64,000 bases of DNA from Flammeovirgaceae bacterium UBA4465 (GCA_905182375.1 CAJJBF010000008.1:62001-126000), one strand, 5' to 3'. Shown: positions 9,735 through 19,922, counted from the stretch's first letter. Translations and numbers: made by a program. Notes: generated by a model from the sequence alone, not told the origin.

Positions 9735-10477
9735 TACCTAATAGTTTTTAAATTTTGTACCGAGAAAAAGCTTTCCTGTAAGTCAATATCATATTCAAAA
9801 TCGTGATAAATGATCACCGTTTTCTGATCTGGATTTTCCGTTGGAATCATTTCCATTTTGGTAGGGATGACTCGACCGCCCATCTCCCTAATATCTGACA
9901 AGGTCATGGTGTTAATGAGAAATTCATCTTCATCATAATATTTAAGCATCAATTGAAAATAATCATTTTTACTTATGTAGGCCTCTAACTTACCCCATAC
10001 CACAGCTGCTTCCTCTTTGGGATACATCGCGATTTTCCAACAATCATATAAGCCAATGGTCGTATCTCCCATGAATTCGTGGCTATAATCCACCGCCATA
10101 GAGGATTGATTGACCAGATCATCATTGGTAAAATCCGACCCCATCCAACTTTGCATCATCATAGAGGGTGGCATCTTGATGATCCGATCTATACTCGGTT
10201 GCCAACTCCAAAGCTCTTTATCACGTTTCAAAGTACCGGTTCCCTCATCTCGAGCTGGCTGAGTAATGAGTACTAAACTGTAATCTACTCCCTTACCCCA
10301 AACCTTCATCGTAATCTCACGGGTCCATTTAGGTCTGACTATTTTCATGGTCATGGTCCCTCTATTGGTTTTCCCTTGCATTTTTTCATCTGCCTTGGCA
10401 ATGACTTCGGTAGCGGTTTGAGCAGTTAACAAATGGGGTGTGACCGCAAACAAAACAATGGCTAATAGATTCTTCAT
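9734..10477 (-). CDS. Outer membrane lipoprotein-sorting protein, LolA-like
   Basis: The 247-residue protein has a signal peptide of 19 residues ending LTAQ. The mature region contains NRGTMTMKIVRPKWTREITM, DEGTGTLKRDKELWSWQPS and KMPPSMMMQSWMGSDFTNDD, the signature of the LolA-like sorting-protein family that often partners with FtsX permeases or MMPL exporters and a barrel protein. It should be a periplasmic carrier with a hydrophobic pocket for an acylated substrate. Its ATG overlaps the tetR stop and its own stop overlaps the next ATG (both TAATG), indicating translational coupling. Confidence 0.88.
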   Translation of the reverse strand: MKNLLAIVLFAVTPHLLTAQTATEVIAKADEKMQGKTNRGTMTMKIVRPKWTREITMKVWGKGVDYSLVLITQPARDEGTGTLKRDKELWSWQPSIDRIIKMPPSMMMQSWMGSDFTNDDLVNQSSMAVDYSHEFMGDTTIGLYDCWKIAMYPKEEAAVVWGKLEAYISKNDYFQLMLKYYDEDEFLINTMTLSDIREMGGRVIPTKMEMIPTENPDQKTVIIYHDFEYDIDLQESFFSVQNLKTIR

Positions 10478-11052
10478 TATTTACAATATTTATTGAGCAA
10501 AACTTTTTCTAATTCATCCAAGGGATAATCCTGCTTGAACCAAAGATATTGAATAGAAATACCATCCAAAAGAGCCACCAATATTTTGGCTTCTCCTATA
10601 GGATCTGGCCATTTCAGTTCAACCAACAATTCTTCAATGAAAACGATAGATTCATTCATCTTTCTATTGCACAAATCTCTTGCGAAATCAAACTTATCTA
10701 ATTGCATTCCTAGATTAATCCATAATGTCAATTTCTCAAAATCATCTCTTAAAGATTTGAAAAATGCCCTTAACATATTCTCAAACGCTTCACTGGATGT
10801 AGACTTAGAGGCCACAAAAAGAAGTTCATCTGTCTCTTTAAAGACGTCCAAAAGTAGTTGCTTGATCAATTCCTCTTTATTAGAAAAATAATGATACATC
10901 AAGCCTTTTGACACCCCTGCCAATTTCATGATCTCTGATATACTTGTATTTTGATATCCGTGAGTACCAAAAAGCTTGAGGGCTGCATCCAAAATCTTGG
11001 CTTTGGACTCCTTTCGAATTTGCTCAAATTGGTTTTTTGTTTTAGGACTCAT
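10477..11052 (-). CDS. TetR/AcrR family transcriptional regulator of the Lol-like operon
   Basis: The regulator has 191 residues. The N-terminal helix-turn-helix domain spans residues 15-60 (AALKLFGTHGYQNTSISEIMKLAGVSKGLMYHYFSNKEELI), which is the TetR pattern; the C-terminal ligand-binding domain is variable. The gene is first in the operon, its stop overlaps the LolA-like start, and a palindrome lies just before its ATG, so it probably represses its own operon and is released by an unknown ligand. Confidence 0.93.
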   Translation of the reverse strand: MSPKTKNQFEQIRKESKAKILDAALKLFGTHGYQNTSISEIMKLAGVSKGLMYHYFSNKEELIKQLLLDVFKETDELLFVASKSTSSEAFENMLRAFFKSLRDDFEKLTLWINLGMQLDKFDFARDLCNRKMNESIVFIEELLVELKWPDPIGEAKILVALLDGISIQYLWFKQDYPLDELEKVLLNKYCK

Positions 11053-11057
11053 TTTTT

Positions 11058-11077
11058 TTGACTGACCGTTTAGTCAA
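11058..11077. promoter_or_regulatory. Palindromic operator, likely for the adjacent TetR
   Basis: TTGACTGACCGTTTAGTCAA is an imperfect palindrome: TTGACT and AGTCAA arms separated by eight bases, centred about 15 bases upstream of the tetR ATG. Its size and look fit a TetR-dimer operator. Autoregulation is inferred. Confidence 0.6.
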
Positions 11078-11129
11078 TGTAAAGATAAATAAAAAACAAC
11101 TACAAAAAAAAACTACTAAATAGTGTTCA

Positions 11130-12368
11130 TCATGAAGTACTCCTTTTCAAGGTCAATACCGTAATCTCAGGTAGAATACCAATCCGACCAGGATAGCCCA
11201 AAAAGCCGAAGCCCCGATTGACGTAAAGACTTTGAGTCCCCTTTTGATAAAGATCCGCCCATTGCTTGTACACATATTGAGAAGGACTCCAACGAAAATC
11301 TCCTATCTCCACCCCAAATTGCATCCCATGGGTGTGTCCTGCCAGCATCAAATCTATGTCAGGATACTCAGAAAGCACTTGGGCATCCCAATGGCTCGGA
11401 TCATGGGACATCAATATCTTGTATGGAATCTCTTGGGTCCCCTCATAGGTTTTGGACATATCTCCATATTTTGAAAACCGACCTGCTCCCCAATTTTCAA
11501 GTCCTAATAAGGCGATAGATTCGCCATCTGCAGTGATGATCTTGTTTTCATTCAACATAATGTTCCACCCCATGTATCTATGCATCTGGTGCAAATCCTT
11601 AATGTTCTGTTGTTTTTCTGTCATCGAATCCCAGCGATGGTAATCGCCATAATCATGGTTTCCCATCACCGCATGAACCCCTAAAGGAGCTTTGACTTTG
11701 GCAAAAAGATCTAAGTAAGGTTTGGCTTCATCGCTTTGATTATTCACAAAGTCTCCCGTGAACAATATCATATCTCCCCGTTCTTGATTGATCAGGTCTA
11801 CTCCCCCCCTAACCGCGGTCTTATTAAAAAAACTACCCGTGTGGATATCAGAGATTTGAACCAATCTGATCCCATCGAAGGCCTTTGGCAAATGAGGTGA
11901 GTAAACATCCCTTCGTCTGACTCGATAGTCATGCGCACCTGACAAGATCCCAAACGAAAGACCCATCATGGGCAGTACACCGGTAAGCAAAGCAACTTTA
12001 CCTATAAACGCTGTTCTTCCGGCGATCTGTGGATCCTCATTGCTGATTACAAACTGACTAAGATAGCTCACCAAACGGCGTACATCATCACCCAATAGCA
12101 CCAAGGAGGCAAATAATTTACCGATCAGGTTGATGAAAAATAAAGCACTTATGAATACTCGAAGACCTGCGTACGTTTTTGCATCTAGTTGTGTGTACAA
12201 AGCAAAGCCCGTAATCATCAATACGACCCACAGCCAATAACTTGACCAAACCCATCGGGTAATCAAAGGTGTCGATTTTACGGTAAGCAATTGAACCACC
12301 TGAAATACATAGTATTCAATGAGAAAGTAGACCAATACAACGACGCAAAGAATAACAATTCGAGACAT
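11130..12368 (-). CDS. Membrane-anchored metallophosphoesterase
   Basis: The 412-residue protein has four predicted N-terminal transmembrane segments (about residues 3-22, 41-60, 70-92 and 122-144) and then a calcineurin-like phosphoesterase domain. The metal-binding motifs are in order: QISDIHTG, LFTGDFVN, VMGNHDYGDYH, and MSHDPSHWD with AGHTHGMQFG near the C-terminus. This is the YkuE-like class, active on the outer face of the membrane; its substrate (UDP-sugar lipid or other phosphodiester) is unknown. It lies 35 bases after the RND permease gene, on the same strand, so it could be co-transcribed with the efflux genes. Confidence 0.88.
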   Translation of the reverse strand: MSRIVILCVVVLVYFLIEYYVFQVVQLLTVKSTPLITRWVWSSYWLWVVLMITGFALYTQLDAKTYAGLRVFISALFFINLIGKLFASLVLLGDDVRRLVSYLSQFVISNEDPQIAGRTAFIGKVALLTGVLPMMGLSFGILSGAHDYRVRRRDVYSPHLPKAFDGIRLVQISDIHTGSFFNKTAVRGGVDLINQERGDMILFTGDFVNNQSDEAKPYLDLFAKVKAPLGVHAVMGNHDYGDYHRWDSMTEKQQNIKDLHQMHRYMGWNIMLNENKIITADGESIALLGLENWGAGRFSKYGDMSKTYEGTQEIPYKILMSHDPSHWDAQVLSEYPDIDLMLAGHTHGMQFGVEIGDFRWSPSQYVYKQWADLYQKGTQSLYVNRGFGFLGYPGRIGILPEITVLTLKRSTS

Positions 12369-12403
12369 GCAGATTACAACTAATAAATGATGATCTATTT
12401 AAA

Positions 12404-15400
12404 TCAACTGAGTCCCAAACGACGATTGATGCGGGCAAAAAACAAATACATCACAGGGACAATGATCAAGGTCAAAAAAGTAGCAAAGGTCAATCCGAAA
12501 ATAATAGTCCAAGACATCGGTCCCCAAAAGGCTACATTATCTCCACCAAGATAAAAATCAGCGTCGTACTCACTTAAAAATTTCATAAAATCAATATTGA
12601 TCCCCACAGCAAGAGGAATCAAACCCAAAATCGTAGTGATTGCTGTGAGTAGAACTGGACGCAGACGCGTAGCTCCAGCCTCAGCTATGGCTTCAATAAT
12701 ATGAGTTATTTCTAGATTTTTAAGGCCTAACTCAATGTGTTTTCGTTTTCTGCTTACTTCAATAAAATCAATCAATACAATAGCATTATTAACTACTATT
12801 CCGGCCAAAGAAATAATTCCAATCATAGTCATGATTACCACAAAATCCATCTGAAAAATAATCAAGCCCATGAATACACCTATGGTACTTAAAATTACAG
12901 AAATCATAATGATAAAAGGGGTTGTAACTTTATTGAACTGTGACACGATGATGAGAAAAATCATGAAAATAGCCAGCAGCAAAGCATTGCTCAAAAATGC
13001 CATTTCTTCTGCTTGTTTCTCTTGTTCTCCACCAAATTTGAAGGCGTATCCGTAGGGCATTTCGAATTTCTGAAGGGCTTTTTTAATCTCATCATTGACC
13101 ATTGTCGGGTTGTAACCGCTCTCCACATTTGAACTCAAAGTAATCACCCTACTCAAATCTTTTCTCCTTATCGATCCATAAGTAGTACTCAGAGAAGCCT
13201 TAGCTACCGCAGAAATAGGTACGATGTGCATTTTTCCATCGGTAGGATCTCTAAAAACAATACTTTTATTCATCAGCGCATCTACATCATAACGGTACTT
13301 GTCCATGAGCCTTAATTGAATGGCATAATCTTCTTCCCCTTGCTTGAATTTAGAGATCTCCTTACCAAATAAGGCTGTGCGAATTTCGCTACCTATCGCA
13401 CTCGTAGACAATCCAAATCGTCGCGCCTTGTCACGATCTATATCTACGATCAGTTCAGGTTTACCCGTCTCTAAATTTGCTTTCAATTTTTCAATTCCTT
13501 TGATTCCAGATTCATTAATGAAATTTTCCATATTTTCAGAAATTTGCACCAACTCATCGAAATCATCTCCTGTAATTTCAATACTGATGGGTTTACCCGT
13601 CGGCGGTCCATCTGAATTTTGATCTACAGTAATCTGTACTCCTGGATAACCTGTTAAATTTTCCCGAACCTCATCCATGATTTGAGCGGTAGAGATGCCA
13701 TTCCTAAATTGAAATTCTTGGAAATTAATGGTCAATCTCGCTTTATTTGGGGTGTCTTTTTGACCAAAAGCAGAAGGATCATTGGGGTCTGCCGTTCCTT
13801 CTCCTACGCTGGAAACAACCGATTCTACCAAGGCTCCATAAGGCTCCATCAGCTTAATCACCTTATCCTCTATCTTTTGCGAAAAGCTATTCGTAGTTGT
13901 TACATCCGTTCCCACAGGGAATTCAATAAATACATTGATATATTTTGGATCTGTCTTTGGGAAAAAGACCACATTGGGAGGGAATATATTCATCAACAAA
14001 AAAGACAATATCAATAAGCCCGTCGTTCCAAAAAAGAATACATAAGACCAAATACCTGATAATGAGAACTTCAATAAGACACTGTATTTGCCTTCCAACC
14101 AAGGCAAAAATTTGTTTTGAAACTTCCTCGACCCAGGAGCCAGTATATAGGCATTTAACAAATAAATAAAACCAAAAATAAGAATCAAATTACCCATCAC
14201 GGTATAGTCCAGTAGCAAGAGTGATACACCCAAAAACGCACCCATTGAAAACGTAATAAGAATCCGCTTATGATTGGGCTTCTCTCCTTTGTCCAATTGC
14301 ATAAAAACCAGGATGAGTACTGGATTGATCACCAGGGCTACGAATAACGAAGAACTCAAAGTAACGATGAGTGTAATGGGCAAATATTTCATAAATGCCC
14401 CAAATAAACCTGGCCAAAATGCCAAGGGCAAAAAAGCGGCCAAAGTAGTTGCCGTTGAAGCAATTACCGGTAAGGCTACCTCTCCCACACCTATCTTTGT
14501 AGCTTCAAAAGCGTTAAAGCCCCGTTCTCTCAATCGATAAACATTTTCAACTACTACAATACCATTATCGACTAACATCCCCAAGGCCATAATGAGAGAA
14601 AACAAGACCATCATATTGATCGTAAATCCAAGCATTCCTAGAATGATAAAAGAAATGAACATTGAGAGCGGAATCGCCATGCCCACAAATAATGCGTTGC
14701 GGACCCCTAAAAAAAACAACAAGACCAAAACCACTAAAATAACTCCAGAAATAATATTATTCTCCAAGCTATCTACCATCTTTCGGGTCCGCGCAGACTG
14801 ATCATTTGTTTTAACAATAATCAATCCCTCAGGAAAAATATTGTTTTGAGCGTCTGCGATGATAGTATTGATTTTTTCTGTTGCCGTCAATAAATTTTCA
14901 CCACTTTTTTTAACCACATCGAGCATGACCACTGATTGGGTATAGAGTCGAGCAAAACTTTCTTTCTCCTTATAGTCAAAGGTGACTTCAGCGATATCTT
15001 TGAGATAAACTATATTCCCTTTCTCACTTTTGATTACTACCTCTAGTAGGTCTTCAAATTGATCAAATTCCCCAACAATTCTAATCGATCTCCTGATTTC
15101 TCCCGCTTTCATGTTTCCAGCGGAAAGGGTTAGGTTTTCACTTCTAATAGCCTTCTCAATATCTCCAAAGCCTACCATCCTGGCTTCCATTTGATAGGGG
15201 TCAATATTAATTCTCACTTCTTTTTCATTCACCCCTCGGATATCTACCTTGGATATCTCTGGAAGTTTCTCAATTTCCTCTTCAAGTAATTCAGCATAAT
15301 TATTGAGCTCTTCAATACTGAAATTACCTGAAAGATTGATATTCATTACCGGAAATTCAGAAAAATTCATTTCAAAGATGTTTGGGTCTTGTTGAAGATC

Positions 15401-15820
15401 CGTGGGAAGTTCTGGCTTAGCACGATCCACTGCATCTTTGACCTTAGTAAGTGCATCTTGAATTTCAGTAGTTGTAGTAAATTCAACCATGATGGTCGAA
15501 TAATCCTGTACCGAAGTCGAGGTAATATTCTCTACATCCGATATCGTATTCAACTCTTTTTCTATAGGTCTGGTAACTAGATTTTCAACATCTACAGGAG
15601 AATTTCCAGGATGCATCGTCCCAATGTAAACTATGGGTTGCTCTATTTCTGGAAAACTTTCCTTAGGTAATCCCAGATAAGTGGAGATTCCCATAAAAAT
15701 CACCAGAGCAGTGAGTACAAAAACAGTAGTTTTATTTTTTAAGGCAAGGGTGGTCAAGCCAAACTGCTTATCCCTACTTTCCAGATTGTTATTCTGAGGC
15801 CTCTGTGAATCTTTTTCCAT
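12404..15820 (-). CDS. RND efflux transporter permease, AcrB/MexB-like
   Basis: About 1138 residues from the ATG at 15820. It has a first helix (about residues 25-45) followed by LPKESFPEIEQPIVYI, a large periplasmic porter region, six helices including LGMLVDNGIVVVENVYRLRE (the TM4 region with the proton-relay Asp), a second periplasmic half and the last helices (ISLAGIVVNNAIVLIDFI, RLRPVLLTAITTILGLIPLA). It is the inner-membrane pump of a tripartite HAE1-type exporter, driven by proton motive force. The membrane-fusion and TolC genes lie immediately upstream. The 3' end carries an unusual ~20-residue insert mentioning YLGGDNVAFWGPM before the final helix. Intact. Confidence 0.95.
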   Translation of the reverse strand: MEKDSQRPQNNNLESRDKQFGLTTLALKNKTTVFVLTALVIFMGISTYLGLPKESFPEIEQPIVYIGTMHPGNSPVDVENLVTRPIEKELNTISDVENITSTSVQDYSTIMVEFTTTTEIQDALTKVKDAVDRAKPELPTDLQQDPNIFEMNFSEFPVMNINLSGNFSIEELNNYAELLEEEIEKLPEISKVDIRGVNEKEVRINIDPYQMEARMVGFGDIEKAIRSENLTLSAGNMKAGEIRRSIRIVGEFDQFEDLLEVVIKSEKGNIVYLKDIAEVTFDYKEKESFARLYTQSVVMLDVVKKSGENLLTATEKINTIIADAQNNIFPEGLIIVKTNDQSARTRKMVDSLENNIISGVILVVLVLLFFLGVRNALFVGMAIPLSMFISFIILGMLGFTINMMVLFSLIMALGMLVDNGIVVVENVYRLRERGFNAFEATKIGVGEVALPVIASTATTLAAFLPLAFWPGLFGAFMKYLPITLIVTLSSSLFVALVINPVLILVFMQLDKGEKPNHKRILITFSMGAFLGVSLLLLDYTVMGNLILIFGFIYLLNAYILAPGSRKFQNKFLPWLEGKYSVLLKFSLSGIWSYVFFFGTTGLLILSFLLMNIFPPNVVFFPKTDPKYINVFIEFPVGTDVTTTNSFSQKIEDKVIKLMEPYGALVESVVSSVGEGTADPNDPSAFGQKDTPNKARLTINFQEFQFRNGISTAQIMDEVRENLTGYPGVQITVDQNSDGPPTGKPISIEITGDDFDELVQISENMENFINESGIKGIEKLKANLETGKPELIVDIDRDKARRFGLSTSAIGSEIRTALFGKEISKFKQGEEDYAIQLRLMDKYRYDVDALMNKSIVFRDPTDGKMHIVPISAVAKASLSTTYGSIRRKDLSRVITLSSNVESGYNPTMVNDEIKKALQKFEMPYGYAFKFGGEQEKQAEEMAFLSNALLLAIFMIFLIIVSQFNKVTTPFIIMISVILSTIGVFMGLIIFQMDFVVIMTMIGIISLAGIVVNNAIVLIDFIEVSRKRKHIELGLKNLEITHIIEAIAEAGATRLRPVLLTAITTILGLIPLAVGINIDFMKFLSEYDADFYLGGDNVAFWGPMSWTIIFGLTFATFLTLIIVPVMYLFFARINRRLGLS

Positions 15821-15821
15821 T

Positions 15822-16970
15822 TTATTTATCAACCGTTATCTCAACCAATGTCCCTTGAGTAAGTGCTCTATAACCTTTATCCACAATCATTTGTTGCTCA
15901 GATAAGCCTGAGACTATTTCAGTCTGATCATCAAATGAATAACCTGTATTCACATAAGCTTTACTTGCTTTCTTGTCAACAGCCTTACCCTCTAAGACAT
16001 AAATAAAACTTCCTTTATTATCCGTTTGGATCAATTTAGTGGGTACCACCATCGCATCATCATTCGAGTAATCCACCAAGCGCAAAACAACTACTTGATT
16101 GGGTCTTACCAAAAAGGCTAATTCGGGCATAACAACCTCCAATTCGAAGGTTCTATTTTGATCGTTGATCACCTGTCCGAGGGAGGAAATCACCGAAGAT
16201 TGATTTTGATTTTGATTTGGAAAGTGAATTTGAACTGTATCTCCCACTAAAAACTTACCCAATAGAGACTCAGAGATATCGGCTTTCAAATAATTTGATT
16301 CAGGATTGATTAATCTGACCATGGGTAATCCGGGTTGAGAAAACTCTCCCACCTTAGCCACAATTTTATCTACTACGCCGTCAAAAGGTGCATATATTGT
16401 TGACATCCTCAATTGTGACTTTAACGTTTTCAATCTTCGATCCAAAGATTCCCTATTACTTTTTGCCTGTAAATACTGAATCTCTGTGCCTATATTTTGA
16501 TTCCAAAGATTGGCTTGCTTCTCAAAAAGTACGGTAGCCAATTTCAATTGTGTTTTAATTTCTTCAATACTGTTTTGTACCACTTGTGAATTGAGTGTCA
16601 CCAGAAGTTGGCCTTTCTCAACTGTTTGTCCTTCCGAAACGTAAATGCTTTCAATTTTACCCATCGATTCGGCAGTGAGTAATACGTTTTTGCGAGAGGC
16701 TACCGATGCTCTTATTTCTGTCTCATGATGGAATTTCGAGGTTTCCAAGGCAAAGGCAGTTACCAATGTTCTGCTCGGAGGTAGTTCATCTTCAACTCCT
16801 GAAAGCTGAAGGTCTTTTTCTAAAGCAATAATCTCATTGTTAATTTCCTCAAGTTGTACCTTAAGCCCCTCGATCTTTTCCCTCTTACCCTCTTCACCCA
16901 ATGTACTTTCACATGAATAAGTGATCATACAGATACCTAGTAATAATAAATATGTTTGTAATAATTTCAT
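15822..16970 (-). CDS. RND periplasmic adaptor (HlyD/AcrA family) lipoprotein
   Basis: This protein of 382 residues has a lipoprotein signal with lipobox TYSC (cysteine at residue 20). A coiled coil follows (residues 25-55), then the barrel-sandwich hybrid half-motif GKIESIYVSEGQTVEKGQLL, the hairpin helices, and the second half STIYAPFDGVVDKIVAKVGE, with a beta-barrel and membrane-proximal domain behind. It links the RND pump to TolC. Its stop lies one base before the pump gene's ATG and five bases follow the tolC stop, so the four genes form one operon. Confidence 0.93.
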   Translation of the reverse strand: MKLLQTYLLLLGICMITYSCESTLGEEGKREKIEGLKVQLEEINNEIIALEKDLQLSGVEDELPPSRTLVTAFALETSKFHHETEIRASVASRKNVLLTAESMGKIESIYVSEGQTVEKGQLLVTLNSQVVQNSIEEIKTQLKLATVLFEKQANLWNQNIGTEIQYLQAKSNRESLDRRLKTLKSQLRMSTIYAPFDGVVDKIVAKVGEFSQPGLPMVRLINPESNYLKADISESLLGKFLVGDTVQIHFPNQNQNQSSVISSLGQVINDQNRTFELEVVMPELAFLVRPNQVVVLRLVDYSNDDAMVVPTKLIQTDNKGSFIYVLEGKAVDKKASKAYVNTGYSFDDQTEIVSGLSEQQMIVDKGYRALTQGTLVEITVDK

Positions 16971-16974
16971 TTGG

Positions 16975-18333
16975 TTATGATTTCGTATTATATAAAGTTC
17001 CCGTCGCTTTCAATAAATCAATTTTAGATAAAATAGATTTATACAATGTGGCTAAATAATTGGTTTGAGCTGCCTTGTACTCATTATCGGCATTGGTTAA
17101 TTCTAAATTTGAACCAATGCCTTCTTGAAATTTAATTTTGGTGATTCGGAAGATATTGGCTGCCAGTTCTTGATTTTGACGTTGTACCTCCAAGATTTTG
17201 AGATTACTTTCCAAGCTGATCTTCTGTTGATCGATTTCAATATCAATGTTTTTTTGTAAAAAACTTTTCTGGTAATCCAATTGCTCAATTTTTATCTTGG
17301 CTTGTTGAATTTTAGTTTTTTTAGCAAATCCTTCAAACAAAGGGATCGAAATGGTCGCCCCAACCGTTCCGAAATTATACCAGTCGTTACCAAATAAATC
17401 ACTACTTAGGCCTGTCGCATTGTTATATCCATAATTAAAGTTGCCATAAATTTTTGGTAGGTATTTGGATAGATAATTTTTTTTGTCCAACAAGGCTAAA
17501 CTTCTATTGGTCTCTAGCAAAGAATACTCAATTCGATCATTGTAGTCAAAATCGACAGCTAGTTCCGGTATCTCAAGGTTGACATCCATCAAGGAAGTGG
17601 TAAGCGCTATCGGGGCATCTCAATGGCATACCCATTTGGAACTTCAACAACTTTTGACTGATTCCTGACAATTGGATTTGTGTTTCTAAATTGACCTTAA
17701 TATTGTTGTAACTTACCTTGATTCTATCCACATCGATCTGTTCGGCAAATCCATTTTGGTACATCTGGGTAGTTTCTCGAAGTAAAGTATCCAAACGGCT
17801 AAAATTTTGACTGAGTAAATAAAGTTGTGCTTGATTGATCAGTACATTATAATAGGCTTTGGTCACCGCTGCTACTACTTCAATTTTAGTTCGCTCATTT
17901 TCTTTCCTGGATAATTCCATAAAGGTTTTGGACGCTTGAATACCTACAAAATAGGCCCCATCAAAAATAAGTTGACTCACACCCATACTTAAATTTCCAT
18001 CATAGGGTAAACCAAATTGAATTTCGGTCAGCGTCCCTGGAGCAAGGGTCTGATCAAAATTACTGGCGTCTACTAGACTGGTTTGAACCTCATAGTTATA
18101 GTTTACCCCCCCTCTCAGCGTTGCTTGAGGCAGACCCAAAGCAACAATACCTCGAATTTCAGCTTCTGCATCCTTGATACTGAGCTCAGAAATTTGAATA
18201 GATTCATTGTTGCCAAGAGCAAATTCTAGACATTGCTCAATGGTCATTTCTTGAACTCTTGAGCTTCTTGAGCAAAAGCAGGTGAAGTACAGATTAGAAA
18301 TACACCAAAAAAGCAAAAATATATTTTTTTCAT
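16975..18333 (-). pseudogene. TolC-family outer-membrane efflux protein, two frameshifts
   Basis: The start is the ATG at 18333, giving a signal peptide MKKIYFCFFGVFLI...AFAQ. Two single-base changes break the frame. One G is missing at 18256-18259 just after the signal peptide (QEAQE/VQEMTIEQC). One extra base lies near 17618-17622 (MGMPL/DAPIALTTSLMDV). Repaired, the protein is about 450 residues with the two helical repeats of TolC and late strands ATLRGGVNYNYE and KIYGNFNYGYN. It would be the outer-membrane channel for the adjacent RND pump. Because the rest of the operon is intact, I favour sequence error over decay. Confidence 0.85.
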
Positions 18334-18353
18334 CCCCGTTAATTTATAAACTT

Positions 18354-18971
18354 TTATTTCTGGTTGAATAGGCTGGATTCTTGATGGAATTGCTCATATA
18401 ATTCTCGACCTTTATCCGTTAAAAGTCCATGAATAAAATGATCCAGTACCTGTAACTGAACTTGTTTGAAATCAAAATCAGCGCTTGAAAACACACTGGG
18501 CTTAAACATCAGGCTTACCTGCTCGACCCGCAATCTTGCCATGATATTGGCATCGATTTCAGGTCTGTAATAACCCTCATTGACTCCACGAACAATATTA
18601 TCTGCCGTGTGCCCTTGAATACATTTATCTTTGAAATCTAAAAAGGTCTCCCAGGCATGAGGATGAAATCTTTGGATATCAAATAGGGTCGAAGGATTTA
18701 ATTGTCCCAAGTTTTTCCGCATGATTTCAGCCAATCCATGGATTTCTTCTATGGCATTACCCGAAGCTTCGTGAATTCTTTTAAAAGCGTCTTCCTCTCG
18801 CTCGATGTGCGCGATCATTGTAGCAGACACCAACTGGTCTTTATTTTCAAAGCATTGGTACAAGGTTTTTTTTGACATCGACAATGTGCGCGCTACCTCA
18901 TCCATAGTGATGCTTCTTACCCCCAGACGCATAAAAAGATCTTCAGCAACGGAAATGACCTTGACCTTCAT
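18354..18971 (-). CDS. TetR/AcrR regulator of the RND efflux operon
   Basis: From the ATG at 18971 the protein has 205 residues (an in-frame ATG at 18995 would add eight). The helix-turn-helix VAEDLFMRLGVRSITMDEVA-RTLSMSKKTLYQCFENKDQLV matches TetR regulators of efflux pumps. The C-terminal part contains FDIQRFHPHAWE, common in Bacteroidota members next to acrAB-tolC. It is the first gene of the cassette, 20 bases upstream of tolC, and presumably represses it until a toxic ligand binds. Confidence 0.92.
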   Translation of the reverse strand: MKVKVISVAEDLFMRLGVRSITMDEVARTLSMSKKTLYQCFENKDQLVSATMIAHIEREEDAFKRIHEASGNAIEEIHGLAEIMRKNLGQLNPSTLFDIQRFHPHAWETFLDFKDKCIQGHTADNIVRGVNEGYYRPEIDANIMARLRVEQVSLMFKPSVFSSADFDFKQVQLQVLDHFIHGLLTDKGRELYEQFHQESSLFNQK

Positions 18972-19087
18972 TATATGTGATATTTGACTTATCATCTACC
19001 ACAAAAATGATTGAAAAAACTGTAAAAACTACTATTATACTAAAAGTTTCCATGGTTTTTAAGAAAAACTTATCCTATTTTGTCTTC

Positions 19088-19095
19088 TAAATTTG
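19088..19095 (+). promoter_or_regulatory. TAnnTTTG promoter element of the hydrolase gene
   Basis: TAAATTTG lies 13 bases before the ATG at 19109, fitting the Bacteroidota -7 box. A clear TTG -33 box is not visible. The intergenic region (18972-19108) must also hold the divergent tetR promoter. Confidence 0.4.
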
Positions 19096-19108
19096 AATTA
19101 TCATCTAA

Positions 19109-19922
19109 ATGTCTGCAGAAACCAAAAAAATAATCTTTGAAAAATACAGTTTGGCCTATACCGTATCGGGTAAAAGTGAACTAAAATTATTGCTTTTTCA
19201 TGGTTTTGGTCAAGATCGAACTGCATTTGATCTCTATCATGAGAAATTGTTGGGATTTGAAATCTATTCTTTTGATCTCATATTCCATGGTGAAAGTACA
19301 GGACCAGAAAAAAAATTAAGCCCAAACGATTGGTTTACCCTCATGTCAATGTTTATCGAAAAAGAGCAAATCAAAAACTTCAGTGTAGCAGGGTTCAGTT
19401 TAGGGGGTAAATTTGCCCTCTTTTTAGCCATCTATTTTCCAACACATGTCTCCCAATTAATCTTAATCGCCCCAGACGGTTTTTATAAATCTCCTTGGTA
19501 TATGATGAGTACCACTTGGCCTACCCGGCTTCTATTTCATTATCTGACTCAAAATTTTAAGCAATTCCATTTTCTCATGGGCATCCTCAAATATGTAGGG
19601 GTTGATAGATGCCTCAATGAATCGATTCATTCACAGAGAACTTTCCAATCAAGCGGCCCTCAAAAGAGTGTATCGCTCATGGACCTATTTTAGGGATATC
19701 TCATTTTCAAGTAACCTATTAAAACTTTTCTTAAAGAAACCCTCCCATATCCATACTTTTTTAGGTGCAAAAGATCCTCTCATTGACGTTAACAAAATTG
19801 CTCCTCTATTGGCCCTTGGAACTTATACAGTCCTGAAAGAAAAGCACCACAAAATACCTGTTCATCCAGCCGTTTTAACTTATATTCAAAGTCTTGAAAC
19901 GAATCCTCATAAAAAGGAATAG
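19109..19922 (+). pseudogene. Alpha/beta hydrolase with one frameshift
   Basis: The first part has the alpha/beta-hydrolase fold: LLLFHGFGQDRTAFDLYHE (oxyanion HGFG), and the nucleophile elbow VAGFSLGGK (GxSxG with Ser near residue 96). The frame breaks at a run of four Gs (19598-19601); three Gs would join it to the downstream frame IDASMNRFIHRELSNQ and the C-terminal part with FLGAKDPLIDVNK (catalytic Asp) and KHHKIPVHP (catalytic His). Repaired length is about 270 residues. Substrate unknown. An extra G in a homopolymer suggests sequence error. Purine gene purL follows 45 bases later. Confidence 0.8.

Noticed and set aside
13682-14017. Plus-strand ORFs inside the RND pump gene (also 12870-13055, 13344-13622, 14274-14540, 14592-14801)
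   Set aside because: They are antisense shadows of the intact AcrB-like gene, with no family features.
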